63,587 nucleotides of DNA. Origin: Duganella sp. sic0402. Its GTDB lineage: Bacteria > Pseudomonadota > Gammaproteobacteria > Burkholderiales > Burkholderiaceae_D. The notes beneath the pieces were generated by a model. That model ran no database searches. It was not told the DNA's origin and was given only the letters and a program-made list of their open reading frames with translations. Location: positions 1 to 63,587 of the forward strand of contig NZ_JAHUWK010000017.1 in NCBI RefSeq assembly GCF_019219065.1, written 5' to 3'. Position numbers and translations under genes: made by a program. Below, piece by piece: positions 36,089 to 44,677 of the stretch. Position 1 is the first letter of the stretch; each line of letters opens with the position of its first letter.

Positions 36089-37674
36089 CGGCGCTGGAAC
36101 TCGGCGCCTTCTTTCCACTTCGGCTGGTCTTTGGCTTGCGCGGCCTGGTAGCCGGCCTGGAATAGCAGGCTGATGTCTTCCAGCGCGCCGGCGGTGTTCC
36201 AGTTCGGCTGCACCGTGTCATGCACGGTGTGGAACTGGTGCGCGGTGTAGAACAGCAGCTTGTTGGCGCTGCTGCGCAGGTAGATGGTCGGCACGCCGGC
36301 GCGCGCGAATTCCAGCTGGTCGCCACGGTAGTAGCTGCCGTAGCTGATGTTGCTGTCGGCCCGCACCGTGCGCCCTTGCTTGGCGGCGATCGCTTTCACC
36401 AGGTCGTCTGCGGTCGATTTGCCCATGCCGCTCAGTTCGACATCGCGGGTGCGGCCCCACAGGTTCATGCCATCGATATTGATGTTCAGTACCGTTTTGC
36501 TGATCGGGTACAGCGGATGGCGCACATAGTATTGCGCGCCCAGCAATCCGCGCTCTTCTGCCGTGGTGGCCACGAAGACGATGCTGCGTTTGGGCGCCGT
36601 CGGCAGCGCCTTGTAGGCCTTGGCGATTTGCAGCAGCGCGGCCACGCCGCTGGCGTTGTCCACCGCGCCGTGGAAGATTTGCTGCGTGCGCGGGCCGGGC
36701 AGCGTTTCGTCGATGCCGAAGTGGTCCCAGTGCGCGGTGTAGACGATAACTTCGTTCTTCAGCTGCGGATCGGAACCGGGGATGCGCGCCACCACATTGT
36801 GCGAGGGAACGTCGCGGATGGCGTTTTCCATGGTCAGGTTCAGCTTGATCCCCAGCGGCAGCGGTTTGAAATCGCGCGCCAGAGCCTTCTGTTTCAGCTG
36901 CTTGAAGTCCATGCCGGCCGCCTTGAACAGCGCGCACGCGCTATCCTGCTGCAACCAGCCGGCCAGCGCCGGCAGATACGGTTCCGGCTGGCCGCTTTTG
37001 AGCGCGAAGTTTTCACGGCCCCAGCTGTTGACCACTACCTCAAACGGGTAGCCGGCCGCCTTGGTCTCATGCACGATCAGCGCCCCCGCTGCGCCCAGCC
37101 GGGCGGCAATCTCCAGCTTGTAGTTCCAGCGGCCATACCAGGTGACGGCGTTACCGCCAAAAACTTTCGCATCCAGCTGGCTGGGGCGCCTGGCGTCCGC
37201 TAGCTGCGGATCGTTGATCAGCATGACCAGCGTCTTGCCCTTGAGGTCGGCGCCCTTGTAGTCATCCCATTTGAATTCCGGCGCCTGCACGCCGTAGCCG
37301 ACAAACACCAGTTCCGAATCGCTTACGTCCAGCTGCTTGTCGGCGCGCGCGGTCCAGGCGATGTAGTCTTCGCCGAAGCGCAGCTTGGTCGCGCCGTAGC
37401 TCAGCACTGGATGGCTGGAGATGCCGACCAGCGGCACTTCCTGGAGGTAGGTGCCGTCCGGATTGCCCGGCTCCAGGCCGAGTTTCTTGAACTGCTGCTG
37501 CAGGTAATCGATGGTCATCACTTCGCCACGGGTGCCCGGCGCGCGGCCCTCGAATTCGTCGGAGGCCAGCGTGGTGATCTGTTCCAGCAGCGCCGCGCTG
37601 TCAATCTTGGGCGCGGTCGCGTGGGCCTCGCACGCGCATATTGCCAGTAGTAAGGTCGACAGGAGCGGTTTCAT
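36085..37674 (-). CDS. Secreted M28-family metallopeptidase
   Basis: This 529-aa protein has an N-terminal signal peptide (MKPLLSTLLLAICACEAHA). A PA-like insert follows in the first half (VFVGYGVQAPEFKWDDYKG). The zinc catalytic domain contains YTAHWDHFG, AVDNASGVAALL, TAEERGLLGAQYY and a distal His in AHQFHTVHDT. M28 enzymes are aminopeptidases or carboxypeptidases acting in the periplasm or outside the cell. The gene stands alone on its strand; its stop codon overlaps that of the thioredoxin-fold gene (CTAA, 36085-36088). Confidence 0.9.
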   Translation of the reverse strand: MKPLLSTLLLAICACEAHATAPKIDSAALLEQITTLASDEFEGRAPGTRGEVMTIDYLQQQFKKLGLEPGNPDGTYLQEVPLVGISSHPVLSYGATKLRFGEDYIAWTARADKQLDVSDSELVFVGYGVQAPEFKWDDYKGADLKGKTLVMLINDPQLADARRPSQLDAKVFGGNAVTWYGRWNYKLEIAARLGAAGALIVHETKAAGYPFEVVVNSWGRENFALKSGQPEPYLPALAGWLQQDSACALFKAAGMDFKQLKQKALARDFKPLPLGIKLNLTMENAIRDVPSHNVVARIPGSDPQLKNEVIVYTAHWDHFGIDETLPGPRTQQIFHGAVDNASGVAALLQIAKAYKALPTAPKRSIVFVATTAEERGLLGAQYYVRHPLYPISKTVLNINIDGMNLWGRTRDVELSGMGKSTADDLVKAIAAKQGRTVRADSNISYGSYYRGDQLEFARAGVPTIYLRSSANKLLFYTAHQFHTVHDTVQPNWNTAGALEDISLLFQAGYQAAQAKDQPKWKEGAEFQRR

Positions 37675-37878
37675 GTGGATGAATGAGTGTTACCAATAAG
37701 ATCACCATTGTGACACATTTTGTTTCCTCACGACACATTTCTAAAGAAACTGTGTTTACCGCTGTTTCCCTTTATGCACTGGATTTTGGCAGATAAACCA
37801 CAGCTATTAAATTTGTTGCAGTGTGCAAGCTGCTTTGGGCGTATGCTTGTTTCCATAAGACAATAGGAGACTGGCACC

Positions 37879-39492
37879 ATGAACAAGTTGTCCTTTCAGC
37901 AAAAGCTATGGGTTCCGCTGATATGCAGCCTGCTGTGCATTACCGCGATTTTTCTGTTTGAAACCATCCAGACCCGCACCGTGCGGATGGAGGAGCGGCA
38001 AAGCGATTTGCGGCATGTGGACGATATGGCGCTGAACATCGTCAAGCAGTTCGGCGATCGCGCTGCCTCCGGCAAGCTCAGCAAAGAAGAGGCGCAGAAG
38101 CAGGCGATCGAGATCGTCAAGGGCCTGCGCTATGGCAAGGACGGCTACTTCACCATCAGCACCGGCACGCTGTCGATCATGCACCCGATCAAGCCGGAAA
38201 ACAACGGCAAGGATCTGGTCGACCTGAAAGATCCGAAAGGCACGTACGTCTATCGCGCCATCGCCGCTACCGGCGCCTTGCCCGAGGGCGGCGGCTTCGT
38301 CAGCTATTACTGGTCGCGTCCCGGTTCGACCGAGCCGGTGCCCAAGCTGAGCCGCGTGGTGCACTACGAACCGTGGAACTGGGACCTGACCACCGGCGTG
38401 TATACCGACGATATCGATATCGCCTTCCGCGATTCGCTGCTGAAATCGGCCGGCTGGCTGGCGCTGGTGTGCGGGCTGCTGTGGGTGATTGTCAGCATCG
38501 TCAACAAGAGCTTGCGCCACACCATCGGCGGTACGCCGGAATATGTGAGCGAAATCACGCAGAAGATTGCGGATGGCGATCTCAGCATCGAAATCAGCAC
38601 GCACGCATCGGACCAGGCCAGCATCCTGCATTCGGTGAAAGTGATGCAGCAGCGGCTGGCGGACACCATCGGCGAAATCCGCCGTAGCGCCGACACCATC
38701 GCCACTGCTTCGGGTGAAATCGCCTCCGGCAATATGGACTTGTCGGCGCGCACCGAATCGCAGGCCAGCTCGCTGGAAGAAACGGCGGCCTCGATGGAGG
38801 AGCTGACCTCGACCGTCAATCAGAACGCCGACAATGCGGTGCAGGCCAACAAACTGGTGCAGTCGGCCTCGGAAGTGGCGGAGCGCGGCGGCAAGGTGGT
38901 GTCGCAGGTGGTGCAGACGATGGAAACCATCAACGCCTCGGCGACGCGGATTGTCGACATCATCAGCGTGATCGATGGCATCGCCTTCCAGACCAACATC
39001 CTGGCACTGAATGCGGCGGTGGAAGCGGCACGCGCCGGCGAGCAAGGGCGCGGCTTCGCGGTGGTCGCATCGGAAGTGCGCAATCTGGCGCAACGTTCGG
39101 CGGCGGCGGCCAAGGAAATCAAGGAACTGATCAACGCATCGGTGGACAGCATCAACAACGGCAGCGCGCTGGTGGCGGAGGCGGGCACGACCATGGATCA
39201 GGTGGTGACCAGCGTCTCGCGCGTGACGCAGATCATGCAGGCGATTACCGAAGCATCGAGCGAGCAAAGCACAGGTATTGGTCACGTCAACATGGCGATC
39301 ACCGAGATGGATTCGGTAACGCAACAAAACGCCGCGCTGGTGGAAGAAGCCGCTGCCGCAGCGGGCAGCATGCAGGAACAGGCAGCGATGCTGGCATCGC
39401 TGGTGGCGCGCTTCCACCTGAGCGGCGAAACCGCAGCGCCACCACGCGCGACACCCCGTCCAGCCAAGCGTCAGATGGCGCTGGTCCGCTAA
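37879..39492 (+). CDS. Methyl-accepting chemotaxis protein with single-Cache sensor
   Basis: This is a 537-aa chemoreceptor. The first membrane helix is at about residues 10-30 and the second at about 194-213 (LALVCGLLWVIVSIVN). The periplasmic part between them has the sCache_2 signature YGKDGYFTI and the WNWDLTTGVYTDDID end. A HAMP-like segment and a long signalling coiled coil follow, with the invariant tip EAARAGEQGRGFAVVASEVRNLAQRS written here as its core RAGEQGRGFAVVA. No CheR/CheB-tethering pentapeptide ends the protein. The start has an AGGAG Shine-Dalgarno 9 nt upstream. Ligands of sCache_2 receptors are often small carboxylates, but none can be inferred here. Confidence 0.94.
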   Translation: MNKLSFQQKLWVPLICSLLCITAIFLFETIQTRTVRMEERQSDLRHVDDMALNIVKQFGDRAASGKLSKEEAQKQAIEIVKGLRYGKDGYFTISTGTLSIMHPIKPENNGKDLVDLKDPKGTYVYRAIAATGALPEGGGFVSYYWSRPGSTEPVPKLSRVVHYEPWNWDLTTGVYTDDIDIAFRDSLLKSAGWLALVCGLLWVIVSIVNKSLRHTIGGTPEYVSEITQKIADGDLSIEISTHASDQASILHSVKVMQQRLADTIGEIRRSADTIATASGEIASGNMDLSARTESQASSLEETAASMEELTSTVNQNADNAVQANKLVQSASEVAERGGKVVSQVVQTMETINASATRIVDIISVIDGIAFQTNILALNAAVEAARAGEQGRGFAVVASEVRNLAQRSAAAAKEIKELINASVDSINNGSALVAEAGTTMDQVVTSVSRVTQIMQAITEASSEQSTGIGHVNMAITEMDSVTQQNAALVEEAAAAAGSMQEQAAMLASLVARFHLSGETAAPPRATPRPAKRQMALVR

Positions 39493-39507
39493 AACCGGGG
39501 GCCCGGA

Positions 39508-39933
39508 CTATGGGTGGTCGGCGGGGACGGTTTCGATGACGGCGGCTTCGTAGACGAATTTGTCGCCGTCGGGACGGAAGACGCCCATCAGCTCGCCGCC
39601 GTCGCCTTTGACGTCTTCATACATGGTGCAGGTTTGGGTTTCGACTTGCCACATCTCTGAACCGGAACGCAGCGTCCAGACGTTGTCGCCGCCGGACAGC
39701 AATTCGATTTCCACTTCGTCGGCCGGCATGTCGCTCAGCTCGACCCGGCGCAGGCAGTCCGGCAGGCGCTGCATGATCAGCTCGACCCGGCTCTCTTTGC
39801 TCCAGAAGTGTTTTTGCGCGCGGTGGATGGTCAGCGCATGGTTGCCCACCGGCCCGTCCGCGTAGTACGACGCGCTGTCGTCGACGCAAGCGGCCAGCAT
39901 CAGGGGCATCAGGACAATCAGAATCTTGCGCAT
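39508..39933 (-). CDS. Small predicted lipoprotein of unknown function
   Basis: This 141-aa protein has a lipoprotein signal (MRKILIVLMPLMLAAC, lipobox LAAC with Cys16). The mature part is short and acidic with cysteines in LPDCLRR and TQTCTMYED that might form a disulfide. The residue after Cys16 is Val, so outer-membrane retention is likely. I do not recognise a family. It converges with the chemoreceptor gene and lies 72 bp downstream of ompW on the same strand. Confidence 0.75.
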   Translation of the reverse strand: MRKILIVLMPLMLAACVDDSASYYADGPVGNHALTIHRAQKHFWSKESRVELIMQRLPDCLRRVELSDMPADEVEIELLSGGDNVWTLRSGSEMWQVETQTCTMYEDVKGDGGELMGVFRPDGDKFVYEAAVIETVPADHP

Positions 39934-40005
39934 GGAAATCCCATCGGGTAGCTATCTGTTCGATCACATTATAGCTGCCCGGCGGGAATGTTTAGCGCAT
40001 CGGGA

Positions 40006-40614
40006 TCAGAAGCGGTAGCCTACGCCCACGCCCAGCAGCACCGGATCAACTTTGACTTTGCTGGCTTTGGCGCCGCCAATCATCACATCGCTGCGGATCT
40101 GCACTTTTTTCACGTCCAGGTTGATCGACCAGTTTTTGTCGATGGCGAAATCCACGCCGGCTTGCAGCGCCAGACCGAAGCTGTCGTGCTCCAGGCTGCC
40201 CGCGCCATCCAGCAGTTTCACTTTCGAGAAGGTGGTGTAGTTCACACCGGCACCCACGTAAGGACGGATGGTTGCATCAGGCACGAAGTGGTACTGCACG
40301 GTCAGCGTCGGCGGCAGGTGCTTGATGGTGCCGATGTTTTTGCCGTCCAGGCTGACGTCGTGTTTCTGCGGATAGGTCAGGATCAGTTCGGTCGCGATGT
40401 TCTTGGTGAAGAAGTAGGAGACATCCACTTCCGGAATGGTCTTGTCGCTGACGTGGATGCGATCGGATGCGCCAACGCCGCCAACTGGATCGGATTTGTC
40501 AGCCGGGTCGATATGCACAGCACGCACGCGCACCAGCCATGGGCTTTCTTGCGCCAGCACGTTACCGCTTACCAGGGTCAGGGCTGCTAATACTGCTGCT
40601 ACGGACTTACTCAT
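40006..40614 (-). CDS. ompW: OmpW-family outer membrane protein
   Basis: This 202-aa protein is an eight-stranded outer-membrane barrel for small hydrophobic compounds, with a cleavable signal (MSKSVAAVLAALTLVSGNVLA). Typical OmpW segments are WLVRVRAVHIDP, IPEVDVSYFFTKNIATELI, LPPTLTVQYHF, RPYVGAGVNYTTF and a C-terminal GVGYRF ending in Phe. The start at 40614 follows AGGGGAAG, and an ATG five codons earlier lies in the Shine-Dalgarno. In enterobacteria ompW is FNR-regulated; a matching operator lies upstream here at 40682-40695. Confidence 0.94.
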   Translation of the reverse strand: MSKSVAAVLAALTLVSGNVLAQESPWLVRVRAVHIDPADKSDPVGGVGASDRIHVSDKTIPEVDVSYFFTKNIATELILTYPQKHDVSLDGKNIGTIKHLPPTLTVQYHFVPDATIRPYVGAGVNYTTFSKVKLLDGAGSLEHDSFGLALQAGVDFAIDKNWSINLDVKKVQIRSDVMIGGAKASKVKVDPVLLGVGVGYRF

Positions 40615-40653
40615 TTTACTTCCCCTCATTGTCGTCGTTAAGTAACGGAATAA

Positions 40654-40695
40654 AGTCTATTGATGCAGCGCAGTAAAAACCTTGATCCAAGTCAA
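40654..40695 (-). promoter_or_regulatory. FNR/ANR-type operator and promoter of ompW
   Basis: TTGATccaaGTCAA at 40682-40695 matches the FNR/ANR consensus TTGAT-N4-ATCAA at 9 of 10 positions. On the minus strand a -10-like hexamer TAGACT (40659-40654) follows. This would put transcription start near 40647 and the operator centre at -41.5, the classical class II activation distance. The box also lies 72 bp before the iorA start on the other strand, where TAGTAT at 40720-40725 could be a -10, so it may act on both genes. Confidence 0.6.
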
Positions 40696-40766
40696 AACTT
40701 TGCAACAGACAAAGAGTGGTAGTATCTCCAGCGTTATTTTTGCAGCGCTGCTTACAGGAGATTTAC

Positions 40767-41270
40767 ATGGCCAAGCTGAACGTCAACGGCGTAGTAAGAG
40801 AGTTCGAGGCGGAGGCGGATACGCCGCTGCTGTGGGTGATCCGCGAGCAGCTGGCGCTGACCGGCACCAAGTACGGTTGCGGTGTCGCGCAATGCGGCGC
40901 GTGTACTGTGCATATCGACGGCAATCCAATCCGCAGCTGCGTGTATCCGGCAGCGGCGGTCACTGCCGAACAGAAGATCGTCACCATCGAGGGGTTGTCG
41001 TCCGATGGTTCGCATCCCATACAAAAAGCATGGGCGGCGCTGGATGTGCCGCAATGCGGCTTCTGTCAATCCGGCATGATCATGGCCGCCGCCGCGCTGA
41101 TACGCGAGAAGCCCAAATGTAGCGACGCCGACATCGACGCGGCGATGACCAATATCTGCCGATGCGGCACCTATAACCGCGTGCGCAAGGCAATCCACGT
41201 CGCGGTGCGCGGCGGTGATCCGGCATCGGCCGGCCTGGCGATTGAACGCATTGAAGGGAGCAAGGCATGA
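40767..41270 (+). CDS. iorA: [2Fe-2S] subunit of a molybdenum hydroxylase (IorA-type)
   Basis: This 167-aa small subunit of the xanthine oxidase family carries two [2Fe-2S] clusters. The plant-ferredoxin-like cluster uses YGCGVAQCGACTVHI plus Cys58; the second uses PQCGFCQSGM and NICRCGTY. The start at 40767 has an ACAGGAG Shine-Dalgarno 7 nt upstream. It passes electrons from the molybdenum subunit (next gene, ATGA overlap) to an acceptor. Here the downstream c-type cytochromes are possible acceptors. The N-heterocycle or aldehyde substrate is not readable from sequence. Confidence 0.92.
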   Translation: MAKLNVNGVVREFEAEADTPLLWVIREQLALTGTKYGCGVAQCGACTVHIDGNPIRSCVYPAAAVTAEQKIVTIEGLSSDGSHPIQKAWAALDVPQCGFCQSGMIMAAAALIREKPKCSDADIDAAMTNICRCGTYNRVRKAIHVAVRGGDPASAGLAIERIEGSKA

Positions 41271-43444
41271 ACTCGCGCCGCAGCTTCCTCAAACTCGCCG
41301 GCGGCCTGGTGGTCGCCTTCCATATTCCATTTGATGCAGCGGCTGCCGATCAGCCGCCTATCGCCAAGGGCGCCGCCACCGCCACGCCGGAAGTCAACGC
41401 CTGGGTGGTGGTGAAACCGGATGACAGCATCGTGATCCGCATTGCCCGTTCCGAGATGGGACAGGGCACGCTGACCGGCCTGGCGCAGCTGGTGGCGGAA
41501 GAGCTGGATGCCGACTGGAGCAAGGTCACCACCGAATATCCATCGCCGGGGCAGAACCTGGCGCGCAAGCGCGTGTGGGGCAGCTTCTCCACCGGCGGCA
41601 GCCGTGGCGTGCGCGAGTCGCATGACTATGTGCGCAAAGGCGGTGCGATTGCGCGCACCATGCTGGTCCAGGCTGCGGCCGATGCGTGGCAAGTGCCGGC
41701 GTCGGAATGCGTGGCCGCCAACAGCATCATCACGCACACGCCGAGCGGCCGCAGCATCAGCTATGGCAAGGTGGCGGATGCCGCCGCCAGGCTGACGCCG
41801 CCCACCGAGGTGGCGCTGAAAGATCCGAAGGACTGGAAGCTGGCCGGCAAGCGCCTGGCGCGGCTGGATACGGTGGATAAAACCACCGGTGCGCAAATCT
41901 ACGGCATGGACATCAGCATGCCCGGCATGCTGAACGCGGCGATCAAGGATTGCCCGGTGTTCGGCGGCACGGTGAAGAGCTTTGATGCGGCCGAGATCGC
42001 GAAGCGTCCCGGCATCAAGAAGGTATTCAAGCTGGGCGATAGTGCGGTGGTGGTGGTTGCCGATACCTGGTGGCGCGCCAAGTCCGCTCTGGATGCGCTG
42101 CCGATTGAATGGGACAAGGGCCCCAATGCCAAGCTGTCGCAGCAGGATATCAAGGCCACGCTGAGGGCCGCGCTGGATGCGCCGGAAGCCGTTGTGGGCA
42201 ATGCCAATGGCGACGCCAAGGCCGCCATCAAGGCGTCCGCGCGCAAGATCGAGGCGGTGTACTCCTTCCCGTGGCTGAACCACGCCACCATGGAAACCAT
42301 GAACGCCACCGCGATCTGGACGCCGGAGCGCTGCGAGGTATGGACGCCGACGCAGAATGGCGAAGCCGCGCTGGCCGCCACCGCCGAAGCGGCCGGTCTG
42401 CCCGCTGCCAAGTGCGATGTCTACAAGATGCACCTGGGCGGCGGCTTTGGCCGTCGCGGCGCCACGCATGACTGGGTGTCGCAGGTGGTGAAGATCGCCA
42501 GGGAGATGCCGGGCACGCCGGTCAAGCTGATCTGGTCGCGCGAGGAGGACATGCTGCATGGCCGCTATCACCCGATCACGCAGTGCAAGCTGACTGCGGG
42601 CCTGGACGCCAAGGGCAATGTGACCGGGCTGCACATGCGCATTGCCGGCCAGTCGATTCTGGCGTCGCTCGGCTCCACGCTGAAGGATGGCAAGGACCCG
42701 GTGGTGTTCCAGGGCCTGAACGCGCCGGGACCGGAAGCGTCGATTGGTTATAGCTTCCCGCATCTGCTGGTGGACCATGCGATGCGCAATCCGCCGGTGC
42801 CGGCGGGCTTCTGGCGCGGCGTGAATCTGAATCAGAATACGATTTACCTCGAATGCTTCCTCGACGAGATCGCGCATGCGACCAGGCAGGATCCGCTGGC
42901 CTTGCGCCGCAAGCTGATGGCCGAGCATCCCAAGCATCTGGCGGTACTGAACGCGGTGGCCGAGAAGGCCGGCTGGGGCAAGCCTGCGCCGAAGGGCGTG
43001 TATCGCGGCCTGGCGCAGACCATGGGCTTCGGCAGCTATGTCGCGGCGTGCGCCGAGGTGTCGGTCGATCGCAAGACGGGCAAGGTGAAGATTCTCCGCA
43101 TCATCGCGGCGACCGATCCGGGCTATGCGGTGAATCCGCAGCAGATCGAGGCGCAGGTGGAAGGTTCGTTTGTTTACGGGCTGTCGGCGGCGCTGTACGG
43201 CGAGTGCACGCTGAAGGATGGCCAGATGGAGCAGCAGAACTTCGACACTTACCAGATGATGAAGCTGGACGAGATGCCGAAGGTGGAGTCGATCATCATG
43301 CCGTCCGGCGGCTTCTGGGGCGGCGTCGGCGAGCCGACGATTGCGGTGGCTGCGCCGGCGGTGTTGAATGCGATCTTCGCCGCCACCGGCAAGCGGGTGC
43401 GCGATCTGCCGCTGAAGAACCACAATCTGCTGAAGAAGGCGTAA
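41267..43444 (+). CDS. iorB: Molybdopterin-binding subunit of a molybdenum hydroxylase (IorB-type)
   Basis: This 725-aa catalytic subunit resembles isoquinoline 1-oxidoreductase beta and membrane aldehyde dehydrogenases. The N-terminus has a twin-arginine motif (NSRRSFLKLAGG) followed by a hydrophobic stretch, so folded export to the periplasm by Tat is likely. Molybdopterin motifs include SEMGQGTLTGLAQLVAEEL, GGGFGRRG and the catalytic Glu in GGVGEPTIAVAAP. A MoCo enzyme in the periplasm beside Sox proteins suggests the whole operon works there. It overlaps iorA by 4 nt and is followed 2 nt later by soxX. Confidence 0.9.
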   Translation: MNSRRSFLKLAGGLVVAFHIPFDAAAADQPPIAKGAATATPEVNAWVVVKPDDSIVIRIARSEMGQGTLTGLAQLVAEELDADWSKVTTEYPSPGQNLARKRVWGSFSTGGSRGVRESHDYVRKGGAIARTMLVQAAADAWQVPASECVAANSIITHTPSGRSISYGKVADAAARLTPPTEVALKDPKDWKLAGKRLARLDTVDKTTGAQIYGMDISMPGMLNAAIKDCPVFGGTVKSFDAAEIAKRPGIKKVFKLGDSAVVVVADTWWRAKSALDALPIEWDKGPNAKLSQQDIKATLRAALDAPEAVVGNANGDAKAAIKASARKIEAVYSFPWLNHATMETMNATAIWTPERCEVWTPTQNGEAALAATAEAAGLPAAKCDVYKMHLGGGFGRRGATHDWVSQVVKIAREMPGTPVKLIWSREEDMLHGRYHPITQCKLTAGLDAKGNVTGLHMRIAGQSILASLGSTLKDGKDPVVFQGLNAPGPEASIGYSFPHLLVDHAMRNPPVPAGFWRGVNLNQNTIYLECFLDEIAHATRQDPLALRRKLMAEHPKHLAVLNAVAEKAGWGKPAPKGVYRGLAQTMGFGSYVAACAEVSVDRKTGKVKILRIIAATDPGYAVNPQQIEAQVEGSFVYGLSAALYGECTLKDGQMEQQNFDTYQMMKLDEMPKVESIIMPSGGFWGGVGEPTIAVAAPAVLNAIFAATGKRVRDLPLKNHNLLKKA

Positions 43445-43446
43445 GC

Positions 43447-43914
43447 ATGGCCGGGCGAGGGCGCTGGCGCGGCAGGGTAGCGGTCACGCTGATCTTTGCC
43501 GCGCTGTCGTCCGCAGCCACCGCCATGCCGGCGCTCGTGGTGATTGGCGATGGCATACCCGCGCCGCTGCCCGGCGCGGCGCTGGGCGATGCAGCACGCG
43601 GCCGCACCATCGTCGCCAATCGCCAGGTCGGCCTGTGCCTGCTGTGCCACACCGGGCCGATTTCTGAAGAACGCTTTCAAGGCAAGCTGGCCACCGACCT
43701 GCGCGGCGCGGGCCAGCGCTGGACTGCCGCGCAACTGCGCCTGCGCATCGCCGACGCCAGCCGCATCAACCCGGACACCATCATGCCCTCTTACTACAAC
43801 ACCGAAGGCCTGAACCGCGTCGCCACCGCGCAGCAAGGAAAAACCATCCTCACCGCGCAGCAGATTGAAGACGTGGTGGCCTGGCTGCAAACCTTGAAGG
43901 ACGCAGCACCATGA
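43447..43914 (+). CDS. soxX: SoxX-type monoheme cytochrome c
   Basis: This 155-aa periplasmic cytochrome c has an N-terminal signal peptide with an Arg-rich n-region (MAGRGRWRGRVAV). The single heme motif CLLCH sits in NRQVGLCLLCHTGP and a distal Met in TIMPSYYN. The GDAARGRTIVANR lead-in and the ILTAQQIEDVVAWLQTL end are typical SoxX. SoxX pairs with SoxA to oxidatively attach sulfur substrates to SoxY. It starts 2 nt after iorB and overlaps soxY by 4 nt, so the molybdenum hydroxylase and Sox genes form one transcript. Confidence 0.9.
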   Translation: MAGRGRWRGRVAVTLIFAALSSAATAMPALVVIGDGIPAPLPGAALGDAARGRTIVANRQVGLCLLCHTGPISEERFQGKLATDLRGAGQRWTAAQLRLRIADASRINPDTIMPSYYNTEGLNRVATAQQGKTILTAQQIEDVVAWLQTLKDAAP

Positions 43915-44351
43915 AGCGCCGCGACGCACTGGCGGCGGGCGCCGGCCTGGCGATGCTGGCGCTGGTGCGCCCTGCATCCGCCACGCCGGCGGAGATGACG
44001 GCCGCCATCAACACTTTTAGCGGCGGCGCCAAGCCGCAAGCCGGTAAAGTCAACTTCGATATTGCACAGCTGATCGATAACGGCAACGCAGTGCCGGTCA
44101 CTGTATCGGTGCAGGGCCCGGCAGAAAACGTGCGCGCCATCGCCATCTTCACCGAACGCAATCCGCAAACCGAGGTGGCGGTGTTCACGCTCAGCCCGCA
44201 TTCGGCCAAGGCCGAAGTCTCGACCCGCATCCGGCTGGCCACCTCGCAGCGCCTGATGGCCGTGGCGCGCATGGCTGACGGCAGCTACTGGTCGCATCAA
44301 GTGGAAGTGATCGTCGCGCTGGCGGCCTGCGTGGAAGGCGAGGCGCCCTGA
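43911..44351 (+). CDS. soxY: SoxY-type carrier with a non-canonical C-terminal arm
   Basis: This 146-aa protein matches SoxY over its length (KVNFDIAQLIDNGNAVPVTVSV, IAIFTERNPQTEVAVFTL, STRIRLATSQRLMAVA). It has an export signal with twin Arg (MKRRDALAAGAGLAM). SoxY carries sulfur intermediates on a cysteine in a C-terminal G-G-C-G-G arm. Here the end reads ALAACVEGEAP: one Cys (Cys140) is present but the flanking glycines are replaced and the tail is longer. Cys140 is the only cysteine in the protein. I checked the other frames and found no GGCGG. It overlaps soxX (ATGA) and soxZ (TGATG). Confidence 0.85.
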   Translation: MKRRDALAAGAGLAMLALVRPASATPAEMTAAINTFSGGAKPQAGKVNFDIAQLIDNGNAVPVTVSVQGPAENVRAIAIFTERNPQTEVAVFTLSPHSAKAEVSTRIRLATSQRLMAVARMADGSYWSHQVEVIVALAACVEGEAP

Positions 44352-44677
44352 TGGCCCGCGCACTGATCCACATGCCCGCCACTGCAAAGCGCGGCGACAT
44401 CATCGAAATCCGCGCATTGATCGGTCACCCGATGGAAACCGGATACCGCGTCGGCGCGGACGGCAAGCTGATGGCACGCGACATCATCCGCAGTTTCACC
44501 TGCCGCTACAACGGCGAACAAGTCTTCGGCGCAGAGCTGCATCAGGCTATCTCCGCCAATCCCTACATCGCCTTCTTCACGCTGGCGACGGAAAGCGGCA
44601 CGCTGGAATTCATTTGGGCAGGCGACAACGGCTTTGCCCACACCGAAACCACCAGCATCACGGTGAGAGCGGCATGA
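44351..44677 (+). CDS. soxZ: SoxZ-type carrier partner
   Basis: This 108-aa protein with immunoglobulin-like fold forms a heterodimer with SoxY. Family stretches are RALIHMPATAKRGDIIEIRALIGHPMETG, GEQVFGAELHQAISANPYIAFF and LEFIWAGDNG. It has no signal peptide and is expected to be exported bound to SoxY, as in other Sox systems. It is joined to soxY by TGATG and to soxA by ATGA. Confidence 0.93.
   Translation: MARALIHMPATAKRGDIIEIRALIGHPMETGYRVGADGKLMARDIIRSFTCRYNGEQVFGAELHQAISANPYIAFFTLATESGTLEFIWAGDNGFAHTETTSITVRAA

Noticed and set aside
37742..37768. FliA-like promoter (TAAAG, 15-nt spacing, then GCTGTTTC) before the chemoreceptor gene
   Set aside because: The spacing fits but the -10 part matches only 4 of 8 consensus bases, so it is not distinguishable from chance.
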